Shown: positions 9,201-18,593 of the stretch, one piece after another | Layout: every line of letters begins with the position of its first letter | How positions within the stretch are numbered: the first letter of the stretch is position 1 | Origin: an uncultured Clostridia bacterium | GTDB lineage: Bacteria; Bacillota; Clostridia; Oscillospirales; Acutalibacteraceae | NCBI GenBank assembly: GCA_947627135.1 | Contig: CANQUV010000002.1 | Coordinates: 62,001 to 126,000, forward strand | Length of the DNA stretch: 64,000 bases | Direction: 5' to 3' | Notes under the pieces: model-generated | The model's input: only the letters and a program-made list of their open reading frames with translations | Database searches by the model: none | What the model was told of the DNA's origin: nothing | Position numbers and translations under genes: made by a program

Positions 9201-10019
9201 TCGCCTGCAATAAAAACTGCAAAGCCAAAGGTATTTATTCCTGTATTCCCCGGTACTAACTGTGAGGTTGATACAGCCCGTGCTTTTGAAAAGGCAGGTG
9301 CAGAACCTGAACTTCTTATTGTTAAAAACCTGACCCCTGCCCATATTGAAGAAACTATTGATAAAATGGAAGAGCTTATCAATAAGTCACAAATGATTAT
9401 GATTCCGGGAGGTTTTTCAGGCGGTGACGAACCTGAAGGTTCGGGAAAATTTATTGCTACAACATTTAGAAATCCCAGAATTTCAAATGCGGTTAACGAA
9501 CTTCTTAAAAATAGAGACGGTTTAATATTGGGTATATGCAACGGATTCCAGGCACTTATCAAGTTAGGACTTGTTCCCTTCGGAGAAATTGTAGATATTG
9601 CGCCTGATTTCCCAACACTTACATTTAACTCAATAGGCAGACATATTTCTCATATTGCTTATACAAGAGTTACCTCTGTTAAATCTCCTTGGTTTGCAAA
9701 GGTAAATGCAGGAGATGTATTTGCCGTTCCCGTATCACACGGCGAGGGCAGATTTATGGCAAACAGTGAAACTGTTAAAAAGCTGTTTGAAAACGGACAG
9801 ATCGCCACACAGTATGTTGATTTGAATGGAAATCCCAGCTCTGATATTGCTTATAATCTTAACGGTTCCGTATGTGCTATTGAGGGTATAACCTCACCTG
9901 ACGGAAGAGTTTTAGGCAAAATGGGACACAGTGAAAGAAAAGGAGAAAACCTTTATAAAAATGTTCCGTTTGAAAAGGACCAGCAAATTTTTGAAAGCGG
10001 CGTATCATATTTTAAATAA
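6252..10019 (+). CDS. purL: Phosphoribosylformylglycinamidine synthase (fused large form)
   Basis: About 1255 aa; HNHPTEIEPFGGAATCLGGAIRDPLSGR and the C-terminal glutaminase PVFPGTNCEVD...GICNGFQ. Start at 6252 after the aggagg SD rather than 6204. Confidence 0.95.
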   Translation: MSQVLRLFAEKREGFDVLAKQTLWDLRHNLGIKSIKDLRYVNRYDISGLSKEDFDKAKGIILSEPNADIIYEETLPVEEGWQVFAMEYLPGQYDQRGDSAEQCVQLLTQGERCKVLTARVIVLKGDITEDELNKVKEYLVNPVESRIASLDKPDTLDIPAEVPEKVKTVDGFISWNKEEMTNYYNSMGFAMTLSDLEFCRDYFRDTEHRDPFVTELRVIDTYWSDHCRHTTFLTRLDKIEIEKKALGEVIENALKAYFDARDEVYGKDTNRDVSLMDMALVGMKLLKKRGLIPDLDESDEINACSIEVPVTIDGKTEQWLVQFKNETHNHPTEIEPFGGAATCLGGAIRDPLSGRSYVYQAMRVTGSGDPTIPFKDTMKGKLPTRKITTGAAQGYSSYGNQIGLATGQVTELYDKGYVAKRMEIGAVIGASPKENVIREVPAPDDVIVLLGGRTGRDGCGGATGSSKAHTLSSIETCGAEVQKGNPPTERKIQRLFRNGKVAKMIKRCNDFGAGGVCVAIGELADGLAVDLDKVTKKYEGLDGTELAISESQERMAVVLDKNDVDKFIQKAEKENLEATAVAVVTENPRLTMKWRGDTIVDLSREFLNTNGVTQIANAYINVPDAEDCYRNNCPNVLKDLSLEEAFVKNLERLEVCSQIGLSERFDASIGAATVIMPFGGKTQLTPQEAMAAKIPLEKGDTDDATAMSFGYIPGVSRWSPFHGSAYAVVESLSKLLAIGAYPLKARLTFQEYFERLMTDPKRWGKPAAALLGAMEAQLQLEIPSIGGKDSMSGTFEDIDVPPTLVSFAVAMTKASKTISSEFKKANSKVIYVPVPENKETLMPDWAKLKEMYNAVYDLVEQGKVLSASVTKEGGAAASVCKASFGNKIGFNFANELNFDELFAPFSGSLILELADGAELDKNVLYYDLGVTVSEEKISIGGKKFEIDTLIDKWSEPLEKIFPTKAECPEIETDGRLYTERNTKSPAIKTAKPKVFIPVFPGTNCEVDTARAFEKAGAEPELLIVKNLTPAHIEETIDKMEELINKSQMIMIPGGFSGGDEPEGSGKFIATTFRNPRISNAVNELLKNRDGLILGICNGFQALIKLGLVPFGEIVDIAPDFPTLTFNSIGRHISHIAYTRVTSVKSPWFAKVNAGDVFAVPVSHGEGRFMANSETVKKLFENGQIATQYVDLNGNPSSDIAYNLNGSVCAIEGITSPDGRVLGKMGHSERKGENLYKNVPFEKDQQIFESGVSYFK

Positions 10020-10261
10020 AATATTACTAAATATACTGATTTCATACAATAAAAGTATAAAAGATATATTATTTAGCTTCAGTTTTATGACAATAAATTA
10101 TTTTATTTAGTTTTTACAAACAAAACGGGATAACGCCGTTGCAATATTAAAATAAATTTCAATAAAAAGTAAAATTGTTGCATTTTTTATTATTTATCAT
10201 TATGCTGCTTATTATCATTTGTGTATAATAAAATTATTAAATCAATTAATATGATAAACAA

Positions 10262-10292
10262 CAGGCAGAAGCATTTTGCTTCTGCCTGATTT
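10262..10292 (+). terminator. Intrinsic terminator
   Basis: caggcagaagcattttgcttctgcctgattt hairpin. Confidence 0.6.
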
Positions 10293-10437
10293 ACTGTAAA
10301 AATAAAAGTTTATTGTTGAAAGATAAAATATGATATACCCGTTTAAAAATTCTCATAAATACATTGTAAACTTTTTAAAAAATTCTGAAAATTTTTAATT
10401 TTTTGATAAAGGCTTTTAAATTTTTAACTGACTTAAA

Positions 10438-10470
10438 AAAGCGGTACACAAACAATTTTGTGTACCGCTT
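10438..10470 (-). terminator. Intrinsic terminator of the subtilase gene
   Basis: aagcggtacacaaacaattttgtgtaccgctt inverted repeat. Confidence 0.75.
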
Positions 10471-10483
10471 CAATCATTTGATA

Positions 10484-13400
10484 CTATGATATTTTTGTTA
10501 TTGTACCGTTTTGATAGGTGTATGTACCTGTTTCAAAATAGTAGTTTTGTCCGTATTTGCTATCCCAGTTACCGTTACCATCGTTAAAGCACACATTTGC
10601 ATAAGTTGCGTTTTTTAAGTTTATAGTAAACATGTGGGTATAGCCTGCTTGTTCATCAGTAGGAGTCATTTTAAATCCGGGAACATCTGTCCAATTTCCG
10701 TTACCTATTTGATAATGGATATATGGAGTATTGTATCCTCTATAATAAATTCTTACGAGATTATCAGTGCTTTCTGCTACAATTACTGTTCTTGACGCTG
10801 TTATAGATTCAGTAGTGTAAGGATCTTGTCTTACTCTTACTGTAACAGTATATACGCCTGCCTTTGTAAACTGCCATGCACATCCCACAAGACCCGGTGC
10901 ATACGGATGAGTAACTTGTACATTACCGTTTGAATCAGTTATTTCATACTGACATTCTGTTAATGCTGTGTTATTGTTAAGACTTACCTTCATCCAAATA
11001 TCTTCTCCTGCATTAATTACGCCGTCTGCAGGGGTAATATTAAAAGACTTGATTTTTACTGAATCATCAACAGGTGTAATTACTCCATTCTGGTATGTAT
11101 ATGTACCTGCTTCAAAATAGTAGTTTTGTCCGTTATTGCTGTCCCAGTTACCGTTACCGTCATTAAAGCATACATAAGCGTATGTTGAACTGCCTAAATT
11201 AATAACAGACTTATGAGTATAGCCTTCCATCTCATTTGTAGAATTCATTGCAGTACCGGGAACTTCTGTCCAATTTCCGTTGCCGATCTGATAATGAATA
11301 AACGGATTATTATAACCTTTATAATATATGGTTAATATATTATCAGCATTTGCTTTTACTACATACTGCATCGTTTTTTCAGCATACTGACTTGCATAAT
11401 CCCTTACAACAAGTTTAATATCATAGGTACCGGCTTCTGTCGGAGTCCATGTACCTCCGTGTGTTGAATATACTGTATCTACTAATTCTCCGTTATTATA
11501 TATATAATATATTCCGCCGGATATGCCCAAATATGTAATTTCATTTACTGTTGTATATTTAAAAGTAACTTTTGTTCCTACTACTTGAGGTGATGCGGGA
11601 GTTGCTGTAAAACTGGTAATTCTTAAACCGTCTACTGTAATGGGATTAATTTCTTTATATGCTATTTTTCCCGTTGCATCTTTAACATTTACATAAGGAG
11701 TAAGCACATCACCGTCATGATAATTACTTTGATCAAAAGCGTAACTTGCATTTGTTGAATAATCACTTTCAACCTTGGAACCATCTTGCTTTCTAATACC
11801 AAACTGATATTCATAAGGTTCTGTACCGTTTACGGCAGATGCTCTGAGATAAAGCATTTTTGAACCTAATAACGTATTTCCATCTACATCAGAAATTAAG
11901 CTTGAAACTCTAAATGAATTTACATTAATAGGCGTTATTGTACCGTTATAATAACCATAAGTACCTGCTTCAAAAAAGTAGTTTTGTCCGTTTCTGCTGT
12001 CCCAGTTACCGTTACCGTCATTAAAACATACATATGCATATTTTGAAGTGCCTAAGTTAATTGTATATTTATGTGTATAACCTGTAAATTCATCTGTCGG
12101 CTCCATCGCATAACCCGGAACATTTGTCCAATTTCCGCTGCCTACCTGATAGTGAATATAAGGTGTTGAATAACCCCTGTAATAAATTGTTAATTCATTG
12201 GTTGGATCATCATAATCTGCAACTGACTTTAATGCCTTATAAACATTTAATTTTCCGCCGGTTAAAACTTTACCGTTCAAACTATCTAATGCGTCTGCAT
12301 TATCTAATATTTCTTCTTTTATTTGCTGATTATTCAAATTAGGTTTAAGTGAGGCAACCAAGGCTACTCCACCTGTAACAAAAGGAGTTGCCATTGAAGT
12401 ACCGCTTAAATTTTCATAAGTGTTATTAAGGTAGGTTGATTTTATATTAGAACCGGGAGCTGCTATATCAACAGTAGTTGCTCCGTAATTTGAAAAATTA
12501 GAAAGCTCATTAGCTGATGTAATAGATGCTACTGAAATTATGTTATCTAAGTCATAGTCTGATGGATAGCTCGGAGTAACATCACCATCATAATTATCAT
12601 TTCCGGCAGCACAAATTAATAAACCTTTATAATTTTGGATCGCATAATATACTGAATTTTGATAGTAATAACCTCCGCCGCTGTAATTTATAATATTTAT
12701 ATTATTTTCATTAGCATAAGTAAGCGCTTTAATCTGAGCATCGTATGGAAATCTATTATCTGTATTTGCAATTTGAAGAGGTACGATCTTAACATTTGGT
12801 GCAACTCCGCAAACTCCATTATTTAATGTAGCCGCTACAATTCCTGCAACATGGGTACCATGACCGGCTGTATCGTCATTTGTAATATTATTATCGTTGA
12901 AAAAATCGTATCCTTCTAAAAGATTCGAATTTAATGCAGTATGATTTGCTACACCGGTATCCATAATACCTACTTTTAAATCAGGTGAACCGTATGTATA
13001 ATTTTGCCACGCCAATGGGGCGCTCACTGATTCGATTCCCCATTCGTAACTTTCACTTAAATCTTCATTATTTTCAGTTATTGCTTCGGGCTCATCATAA
13101 TAATTTGGTTCAGCTGAAAGAACTCCCGGTAGGCTTTCAACTTCTTTAATTACATCAAGAACTTCTGTTTTTGATGAAGTATTTAAATCGAGTTTAAGAA
13201 TTTGATGAAAATCTACCGAATTTAAATATTCCTCAATTTCGTTACTGTCACCATGCATTTGTGTTAAGTCTTCAATATCTGACACTTGAGGAATACTGTA
13301 AAAATTTGTTTCAGGCAGATCTGAGGCAAGACTGTCCTGTCTGGTCATAACGACTAAAATTTCATTAGTCGAAAAGTCTGAATCAACATTAATTTCAGAG

Positions 13401-13594
13401 AATATTTCTTTCTCTTCTGTTGTTTTAGCTTTTTCATCATTGTAATAATTAAGTTCGTCACTTGCAATAACCTGTGCACTGTCATCTGGTGTTTGGGTTA
13501 CATCAAAGGCGTACGATTGAAAACATGTCAGAGACGTTGCCATTAAAATCATCGCAAGTGCAGAGGCGCAAGTTTTTTTAATTGTTCTTAACAT
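10484..13594 (-). CDS. Secreted S8 subtilisin-like peptidase with three CBM25-like carbohydrate-binding modules
   Basis: Signal peptide; catalytic motifs IMDTGVANH, GHGTHVAGIVA, GTSMATPFVTGG; three ~90 aa modules [TR]IYY[RK]GY..P[YF]IHYQ.G.GNWT.VPG...GYTH...CFNDGNGNWDS..GQNY[FY]FE.GTY. Confidence 0.88.
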   Translation of the reverse strand: MLRTIKKTCASALAMILMATSLTCFQSYAFDVTQTPDDSAQVIASDELNYYNDEKAKTTEEKEIFSEINVDSDFSTNEILVVMTRQDSLASDLPETNFYSIPQVSDIEDLTQMHGDSNEIEEYLNSVDFHQILKLDLNTSSKTEVLDVIKEVESLPGVLSAEPNYYDEPEAITENNEDLSESYEWGIESVSAPLAWQNYTYGSPDLKVGIMDTGVANHTALNSNLLEGYDFFNDNNITNDDTAGHGTHVAGIVAATLNNGVCGVAPNVKIVPLQIANTDNRFPYDAQIKALTYANENNINIINYSGGGYYYQNSVYYAIQNYKGLLICAAGNDNYDGDVTPSYPSDYDLDNIISVASITSANELSNFSNYGATTVDIAAPGSNIKSTYLNNTYENLSGTSMATPFVTGGVALVASLKPNLNNQQIKEEILDNADALDSLNGKVLTGGKLNVYKALKSVADYDDPTNELTIYYRGYSTPYIHYQVGSGNWTNVPGYAMEPTDEFTGYTHKYTINLGTSKYAYVCFNDGNGNWDSRNGQNYFFEAGTYGYYNGTITPINVNSFRVSSLISDVDGNTLLGSKMLYLRASAVNGTEPYEYQFGIRKQDGSKVESDYSTNASYAFDQSNYHDGDVLTPYVNVKDATGKIAYKEINPITVDGLRITSFTATPASPQVVGTKVTFKYTTVNEITYLGISGGIYYIYNNGELVDTVYSTHGGTWTPTEAGTYDIKLVVRDYASQYAEKTMQYVVKANADNILTIYYKGYNNPFIHYQIGNGNWTEVPGTAMNSTNEMEGYTHKSVINLGSSTYAYVCFNDGNGNWDSNNGQNYYFEAGTYTYQNGVITPVDDSVKIKSFNITPADGVINAGEDIWMKVSLNNNTALTECQYEITDSNGNVQVTHPYAPGLVGCAWQFTKAGVYTVTVRVRQDPYTTESITASRTVIVAESTDNLVRIYYRGYNTPYIHYQIGNGNWTDVPGFKMTPTDEQAGYTHMFTINLKNATYANVCFNDGNGNWDSKYGQNYYFETGTYTYQNGTITKIS

Positions 13595-14040
13595 AAATTT
13601 ACACTCCTTTTTTTAGTTTATTGTTTTAATTCAACAATTATATTATATATCTGTGAATAAATTTTACAAGTTCCTTTTTTTTGATAATTTTATTAAGTTT
13701 TACAAATCATTTTGTAATAAGTTACAATAATTTTTATTATTTTTATATAAATCAAACAAAAATATTATGTTTGAAAAGTATCTTCAAATAAATAATTTGT
13801 CGCATTTTAACAAATTTTACTTATTTTTAATATTTTAGAAATTTTTCGGGAAATTTGTCGAATAAAATCATTAAATAAAAATTTCTCTCTTTGTTTGTGT
13901 TAAAGTTACACCCTTTTTATGATTTTTAACAATGTAATAAGCATTATCATTTGCTCAATTGCTGTAAAAGTTTGATTTCTATTTTCACATTTCTTAAATT
14001 CGTATTATTTTTTCATTTTAAATTATCTAAATAAAAAACT

Positions 14041-14072
14041 AATCGGTACGCAAATAATTTGCGTACCGATTT
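14041..14072 (-). terminator. Intrinsic terminator
   Basis: aatcggtacgcaaataatttgcgtaccgattt. Confidence 0.75.
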
Positions 14073-14085
14073 ATAATTAATATTT

Positions 14086-15381
14086 TTATTTCTTTTTTTT
14101 GCTGTTTTTGCTTATTGTTTTTTCAAGCTCTTCTCTTGCTACTGCAAGCATAAGCTTAATTCTGTTTTCCTGATTTACTTTTGGAGCGCCGGGGTCATAA
14201 TCTATTGTAACGATATTTGCCTTTGGGTTAATACTCTTGATTTTTCTTACTGCTCCTTTGCCGTTTATGTGATTAGGCAAACAGCCGAAGGGCTGTGTGC
14301 AAACAATATTTTCAAAGCCCGTTTCTGCAAGTTCCAGCATTTCTGCCGTTAATAGCCATCCTTCTCCCATTTTGCTTCCGTAACCTATTACTCCTTTTAC
14401 GAGTTCCTTTGTATGATTATAGGATGACGGAGGTAAAAATCCGTACTTTTTAGTGCAGTCAATAATCATTTTCTCCATCTTTTTAAGAAAATTCATAAGC
14501 ATATTGACAACAGAATATTTTAATTTATTACCGCCGTACAGTTTAATATCCTCAAGACGGTTATCAACCTTAAACATCACAAAACCCATAAGTCCGGGCA
14601 GGCAAACCTCACAATCCTGCTCTGAAAGAAATCGCTCAAGGTCATTATTGCCTAATCGTGCATATTTAACATAAATCTCGCCTACTACACCTACCTTGAC
14701 CTTCGGCACTCTTTTAACCTTTATTTGGGAAAATTCCTTACAGATTTCATAAAGACTTTCTTCAATTTCCTTAGTTTTATATCCGTAGCCGTTTGCAAAT
14801 TCCTCTGAAATTTTCTGCGTCCACTTTTCTACAAGGGCGTTGGTTTGTCCCTTTGTAATTTCATAAGGCCTTGTCTGATTTGCGGCAAGCATAATAACAT
14901 CACCGTAAACAAGTCCCGCTGCCAGCTCTCTTATCATTGGTAATGTGAGAGAAAAACCGGGATTTTTTTCAAGACCCGACAGATTAAGAGAAATAATCGG
15001 TACAAAATCAAGTCCTGCCTTATGAAGTGCTTTCCTTAAAAGATGAATATAGTTAGACGCTCTGCAACCTCCCCCTGTCTGGGTAATCATAAGGGCAGTT
15101 TTATGAATGTCATACTTTCCGCTTTCCAATGCGTGAATAAGCTGTCCTATTACAAGAAGCGCAGGATAACAAGTATCGTTATGAACATACTTTAAGCCTG
15201 TCTGGGCAATTTCCGGACCATCTGTATCTAAAAGTTCCATTTTGTATCCGTTATGAATTAAAACGCTTTTCATTATATTAAAATGAGTAGGCATCATCAT
15301 AGGAATTAAAATGGTATATTCTTCTTTCATCTCTTTTGTAAAAAGAAGTCTGCCGGTTTCATCATATACTAATTCTGCCAT
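14086..15381 (-). CDS. Acyl-CoA dehydratase activase-related protein (2-hydroxyacyl-CoA dehydratase-like part)
   Basis: MAELVYDETGRLLFTKEMKEEYTILIPMMMPTHF...NDTCYPALLVIGQ...TQTGGGCRASNYI; resembles the C-terminal third of the large activase proteins. Confidence 0.75.
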   Translation of the reverse strand: MAELVYDETGRLLFTKEMKEEYTILIPMMMPTHFNIMKSVLIHNGYKMELLDTDGPEIAQTGLKYVHNDTCYPALLVIGQLIHALESGKYDIHKTALMITQTGGGCRASNYIHLLRKALHKAGLDFVPIISLNLSGLEKNPGFSLTLPMIRELAAGLVYGDVIMLAANQTRPYEITKGQTNALVEKWTQKISEEFANGYGYKTKEIEESLYEICKEFSQIKVKRVPKVKVGVVGEIYVKYARLGNNDLERFLSEQDCEVCLPGLMGFVMFKVDNRLEDIKLYGGNKLKYSVVNMLMNFLKKMEKMIIDCTKKYGFLPPSSYNHTKELVKGVIGYGSKMGEGWLLTAEMLELAETGFENIVCTQPFGCLPNHINGKGAVRKIKSINPKANIVTIDYDPGAPKVNQENRIKLMLAVAREELEKTISKNSKKKK

Positions 15382-15419
15382 AAATTCACCTTTTCTGCGG
15401 TAATTTTACCTGATAAACA

Positions 15420-18332
15420 TTATTCCCGGCCGATAGCCGCAAGCAAGCTGCGAATACGGATCTTTACCGCACCTAAGTTTGTAATTTCATCAATTTTTAT
15501 CTGGGTATATATTTTTCCCTTTTTTTCAAGAATATCTCTTACCTCGTCGGTAGTAATAGCGTCTACTCCGCATCCGAAAGATACAAGCTGAATTAGATCC
15601 ATATCTTTTCTTTCGGTTATATATTTTGCCGCCGCATAAAGTCTTGAATGGTAAGTCCACTGATTTAAAACGCCGGTTTTAAATTTTTCTACTCTGGGAG
15701 AAATGATATCTTCAGAAACAATGGAAACCCCAAAGCTTGAAATCAGCTTATCTATACCATGGTTAATTTCCGGGTCAACATGATACGGTCTGCCTGAAAG
15801 AACCATAATATGTCTGCCTTCTTTTTCTGCGTTTGAAATAATCTCGTTGCCCTTTTGTCTGATTTTTTCCATATATTTATCATACTCGGCATAAGCAGAA
15901 TCCGCCGCTTTTTTAACCTGATTTTGTGTAACATCGGGAAAATAATGAGATAACTTTTCAAATGCTTTTTTAGGAAAATCTTTTTTTCTGTGTATTCCAA
16001 AGTATTCTTTTATAAAAATAATTTTTTGAATATCCTTCATATTGTTGTTAATAACCTCAGGATAATATGCAACAACAGGACAATTATAATGATTATCGCC
16101 CAATCCTTCATCAAAGTTATAGGAAAGGCATGGATAAAAAATAGTATCTACCCCTTGGTCAATAAGAGTCTGAACATGTCCGTGCATAAGTTTTGCAGGA
16201 AAGCATACCGTATCCGACGGAATTGTCTGCTGACCTCTTTGATAAAGCTTTCTGCTTGAAAGGGGCGAACATATAACTTCAAAGCCCAAAGATGTAAAGA
16301 AGCTGTGCCAGAAAGGCAAAAGCTCATACATATTAAGACCCATAGGAATACCTATCTTGCCTCTTTTGCCCTTAACAGGCTTATAGCTCTGCAAAAGTTT
16401 AAGCTTATAATCATAAATATTATTATCTTCGCCTGAAGATTTTTTCTTTGTAATAGGTCTTTCACAACGGTTGCCTGCAATAAATTTTTTACCGCTTCCA
16501 AAGGAATTTACTGTTAAACGGCAGTTATTCTGGCACATACCGCAGTTTACGACCTTAATTTCGTGAACAAAGTTTTCTAATCCCTGTTTATCTATAATTG
16601 AGCTCTTGGGATTTTCTCTATTTTCAACTTTAGACATTGAGTATAGTGCAGCTCCATAAGCTCCCATAAGACCTGCAATATTTGGTCTGACAACATTAAC
16701 TCCCATTTCCATTTCAAATGCACGAAGAACGGCGTCGTTTAAGAAAGTACCCCCCTGAACGACCACCTTTTTCCCCAGTTCATCAGGACTTGATGCTCTT
16801 ATAACTTTATAAAGTGCATTTTTAACAACTGAAAGTGAAAGTCCTGCAGAAATATCTTCAATGGTAGCACCGTCTTTTTGAGCCTGCTTTACTGACGAAT
16901 TCATAAATACGGTACAGCGTGAACCTAAATCAACAGGATGCTTTGCGAAAAGTCCCATTTTTGCAAAATCTTCTATGGAATAGTCAAGGGCGTTTGCAAA
17001 AGTCTGCAAAAAGCTGCCGCAGCCTGAAGAACAGGCCTCATTTAAAAAAATGTTATCTATTGCACCGTTGTGTATCTTAAAGCATTTAATATCTTGTCCG
17101 CCTATATCAATAACAAATTCGACATCAGGCATAAAATATTTTGCAGCCGTAAAATGGGCAACAGTCTCCACAATTCCGAAATCAACATCAAATGCATTTT
17201 TAATGATTTCTTCACCGTAACCTGTTACAGCAGACGACGCTATATCTATTTCGGGACAAATTTCATAAACTTTATTCAAAAATCCTTTAATAAGGTCAAC
17301 CGGATTGCCCTTTGAAGGCATATATTCTGAATATAGAAGTTCTCCGTTTTCGTTTAAAACTACGGCTTTTACCGTGGTTGAACCTGCGTCCATACCAATA
17401 TAAGCTTTACCCGTATAACCTTTTAGCTCCTTTTGTGTTACGGTAGCTTTATCGTGGCGTGTTTTAAATTGATTGTAATCTTCCTGATTTTCAAAAAGCG
17501 GTTTATTAAATGCAAAGTTTCCGCTTCCGTGATAATTTTTAACTTTTTCTATCACTTCATCAAAATCGATAGTTTTTTCAGCACAAAGAGCCGCACCGCA
17601 GGCAACATAATAAAGAGAGTTTTCTGGACAGATACCCTGTGTATTTAATGTATCGTCAAAACATTTTCTTAGTTCAGACATAAAGGTTAAAGGTCCGCCC
17701 AAATAAACGATTTTTCCTGTTATTTCTCTGCCCTGTGCAAGTCCTGCCACAGTCTGGCTCACAACGGCCTGAAAAATACTTTCCGCAATATCGCTTTTTC
17801 TGGCACCCTGATTTAAAAGAGGCTGAATATCCGTTTTTGCAAATACTCCGCACCTTGATGCGATCGTATAGGTTTTTTCATATTTCTTTGCAAGGTCGTC
17901 AAGCTCCTCCAGAGGAACATTTAAAAGTGTTGCCATCTGGTCAATAAAGGCGCCTGTGCCTCCCGCACAGGTTCCGTTCATTCTTACTTCAAGTCCATTT
18001 GTAAGAAAAAGAATTTTAGCGTCTTCTCCACCTAACTCAATTACAACATCTGTTCCGGGAATAAAAGTATTAGCTGCAACCCTTGTAGCGTAAACCTCTT
18101 GAACAAAATCTATTCCACAGCTTTCTGCAACTCCCATTCCTGCACTGCCGCTCATTGAAACTTTAGCATTTACGGCTTCGGGCAGAGTTTCCCTTACTCT
18201 TGCAAGAATTTCGCCGATTTTTTCTGTAATCTGTGAAAAGTGACGCTCGTATGTATTGTATATTAATTTATTTTTATCGTCTAAAACTACACATTTTATA
18301 GTTGTTGAGCCTATATCTAATCCCAGTTTCAA
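15420..18332 (-). CDS. Acyl-CoA dehydratase activase, tandem BcrAD/BadFG ATPase domains plus DUF2229-like region
   Basis: Two ASKHA ATPase starts (LGLDIGSTTIKCVVLDDK and IGMDAGSTTVKAVVLNEN), ACSSGCGSFLQTFA, and a Cys motif NCGMCQNNCRL. Confidence 0.85.
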   Translation of the reverse strand: MKLGLDIGSTTIKCVVLDDKNKLIYNTYERHFSQITEKIGEILARVRETLPEAVNAKVSMSGSAGMGVAESCGIDFVQEVYATRVAANTFIPGTDVVIELGGEDAKILFLTNGLEVRMNGTCAGGTGAFIDQMATLLNVPLEELDDLAKKYEKTYTIASRCGVFAKTDIQPLLNQGARKSDIAESIFQAVVSQTVAGLAQGREITGKIVYLGGPLTFMSELRKCFDDTLNTQGICPENSLYYVACGAALCAEKTIDFDEVIEKVKNYHGSGNFAFNKPLFENQEDYNQFKTRHDKATVTQKELKGYTGKAYIGMDAGSTTVKAVVLNENGELLYSEYMPSKGNPVDLIKGFLNKVYEICPEIDIASSAVTGYGEEIIKNAFDVDFGIVETVAHFTAAKYFMPDVEFVIDIGGQDIKCFKIHNGAIDNIFLNEACSSGCGSFLQTFANALDYSIEDFAKMGLFAKHPVDLGSRCTVFMNSSVKQAQKDGATIEDISAGLSLSVVKNALYKVIRASSPDELGKKVVVQGGTFLNDAVLRAFEMEMGVNVVRPNIAGLMGAYGAALYSMSKVENRENPKSSIIDKQGLENFVHEIKVVNCGMCQNNCRLTVNSFGSGKKFIAGNRCERPITKKKSSGEDNNIYDYKLKLLQSYKPVKGKRGKIGIPMGLNMYELLPFWHSFFTSLGFEVICSPLSSRKLYQRGQQTIPSDTVCFPAKLMHGHVQTLIDQGVDTIFYPCLSYNFDEGLGDNHYNCPVVAYYPEVINNNMKDIQKIIFIKEYFGIHRKKDFPKKAFEKLSHYFPDVTQNQVKKAADSAYAEYDKYMEKIRQKGNEIISNAEKEGRHIMVLSGRPYHVDPEINHGIDKLISSFGVSIVSEDIISPRVEKFKTGVLNQWTYHSRLYAAAKYITERKDMDLIQLVSFGCGVDAITTDEVRDILEKKGKIYTQIKIDEITNLGAVKIRIRSLLAAIGRE

Positions 18333-18542
18333 GTTAGTTGACCTCCAAAAGCTCAGTCAAATTTACAATTTTGAACTTATCACTTTATTATAAAATAAAA
18401 TCTGTTTAGTTTAATTCCGATTAAGAAATATAATCTACTAGTTTTTATTTTAATTATTGGAAATTTGAATTTTTTAATTATTATTTAAACAGTTTGTAAA
18501 AAATCTGCAAACACTGCCCTGAAAAAATATTAAACACAAAAA

Positions 18543-18563
18543 GGGAACAGCATTTGCTGTTCC
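18543..18563 (-). terminator. Intrinsic terminator
   Basis: gggaacagcatttgctgttcc hairpin. Confidence 0.6.
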
Positions 18564-18593
18564 TCTCTTAATAATTAAAATCAATTTTAAAAT

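Noticed and set aside
7487-9562. Antisense ORFs inside purL, including a 178-aa one
   Set aside because: They lie opposite a clearly conserved gene, with no independent start signals or recognisable domains.
10020-10260. Possible ncRNA in the gap after purL
   Set aside because: AT-rich with no convincing promoter or structure other than the terminator at 10262-10292.
13600-14040. Possible regulatory RNA upstream of the subtilase
   Set aside because: Very AT-rich with no stable hairpins or conserved motifs visible; treated as promoter/intergenic.
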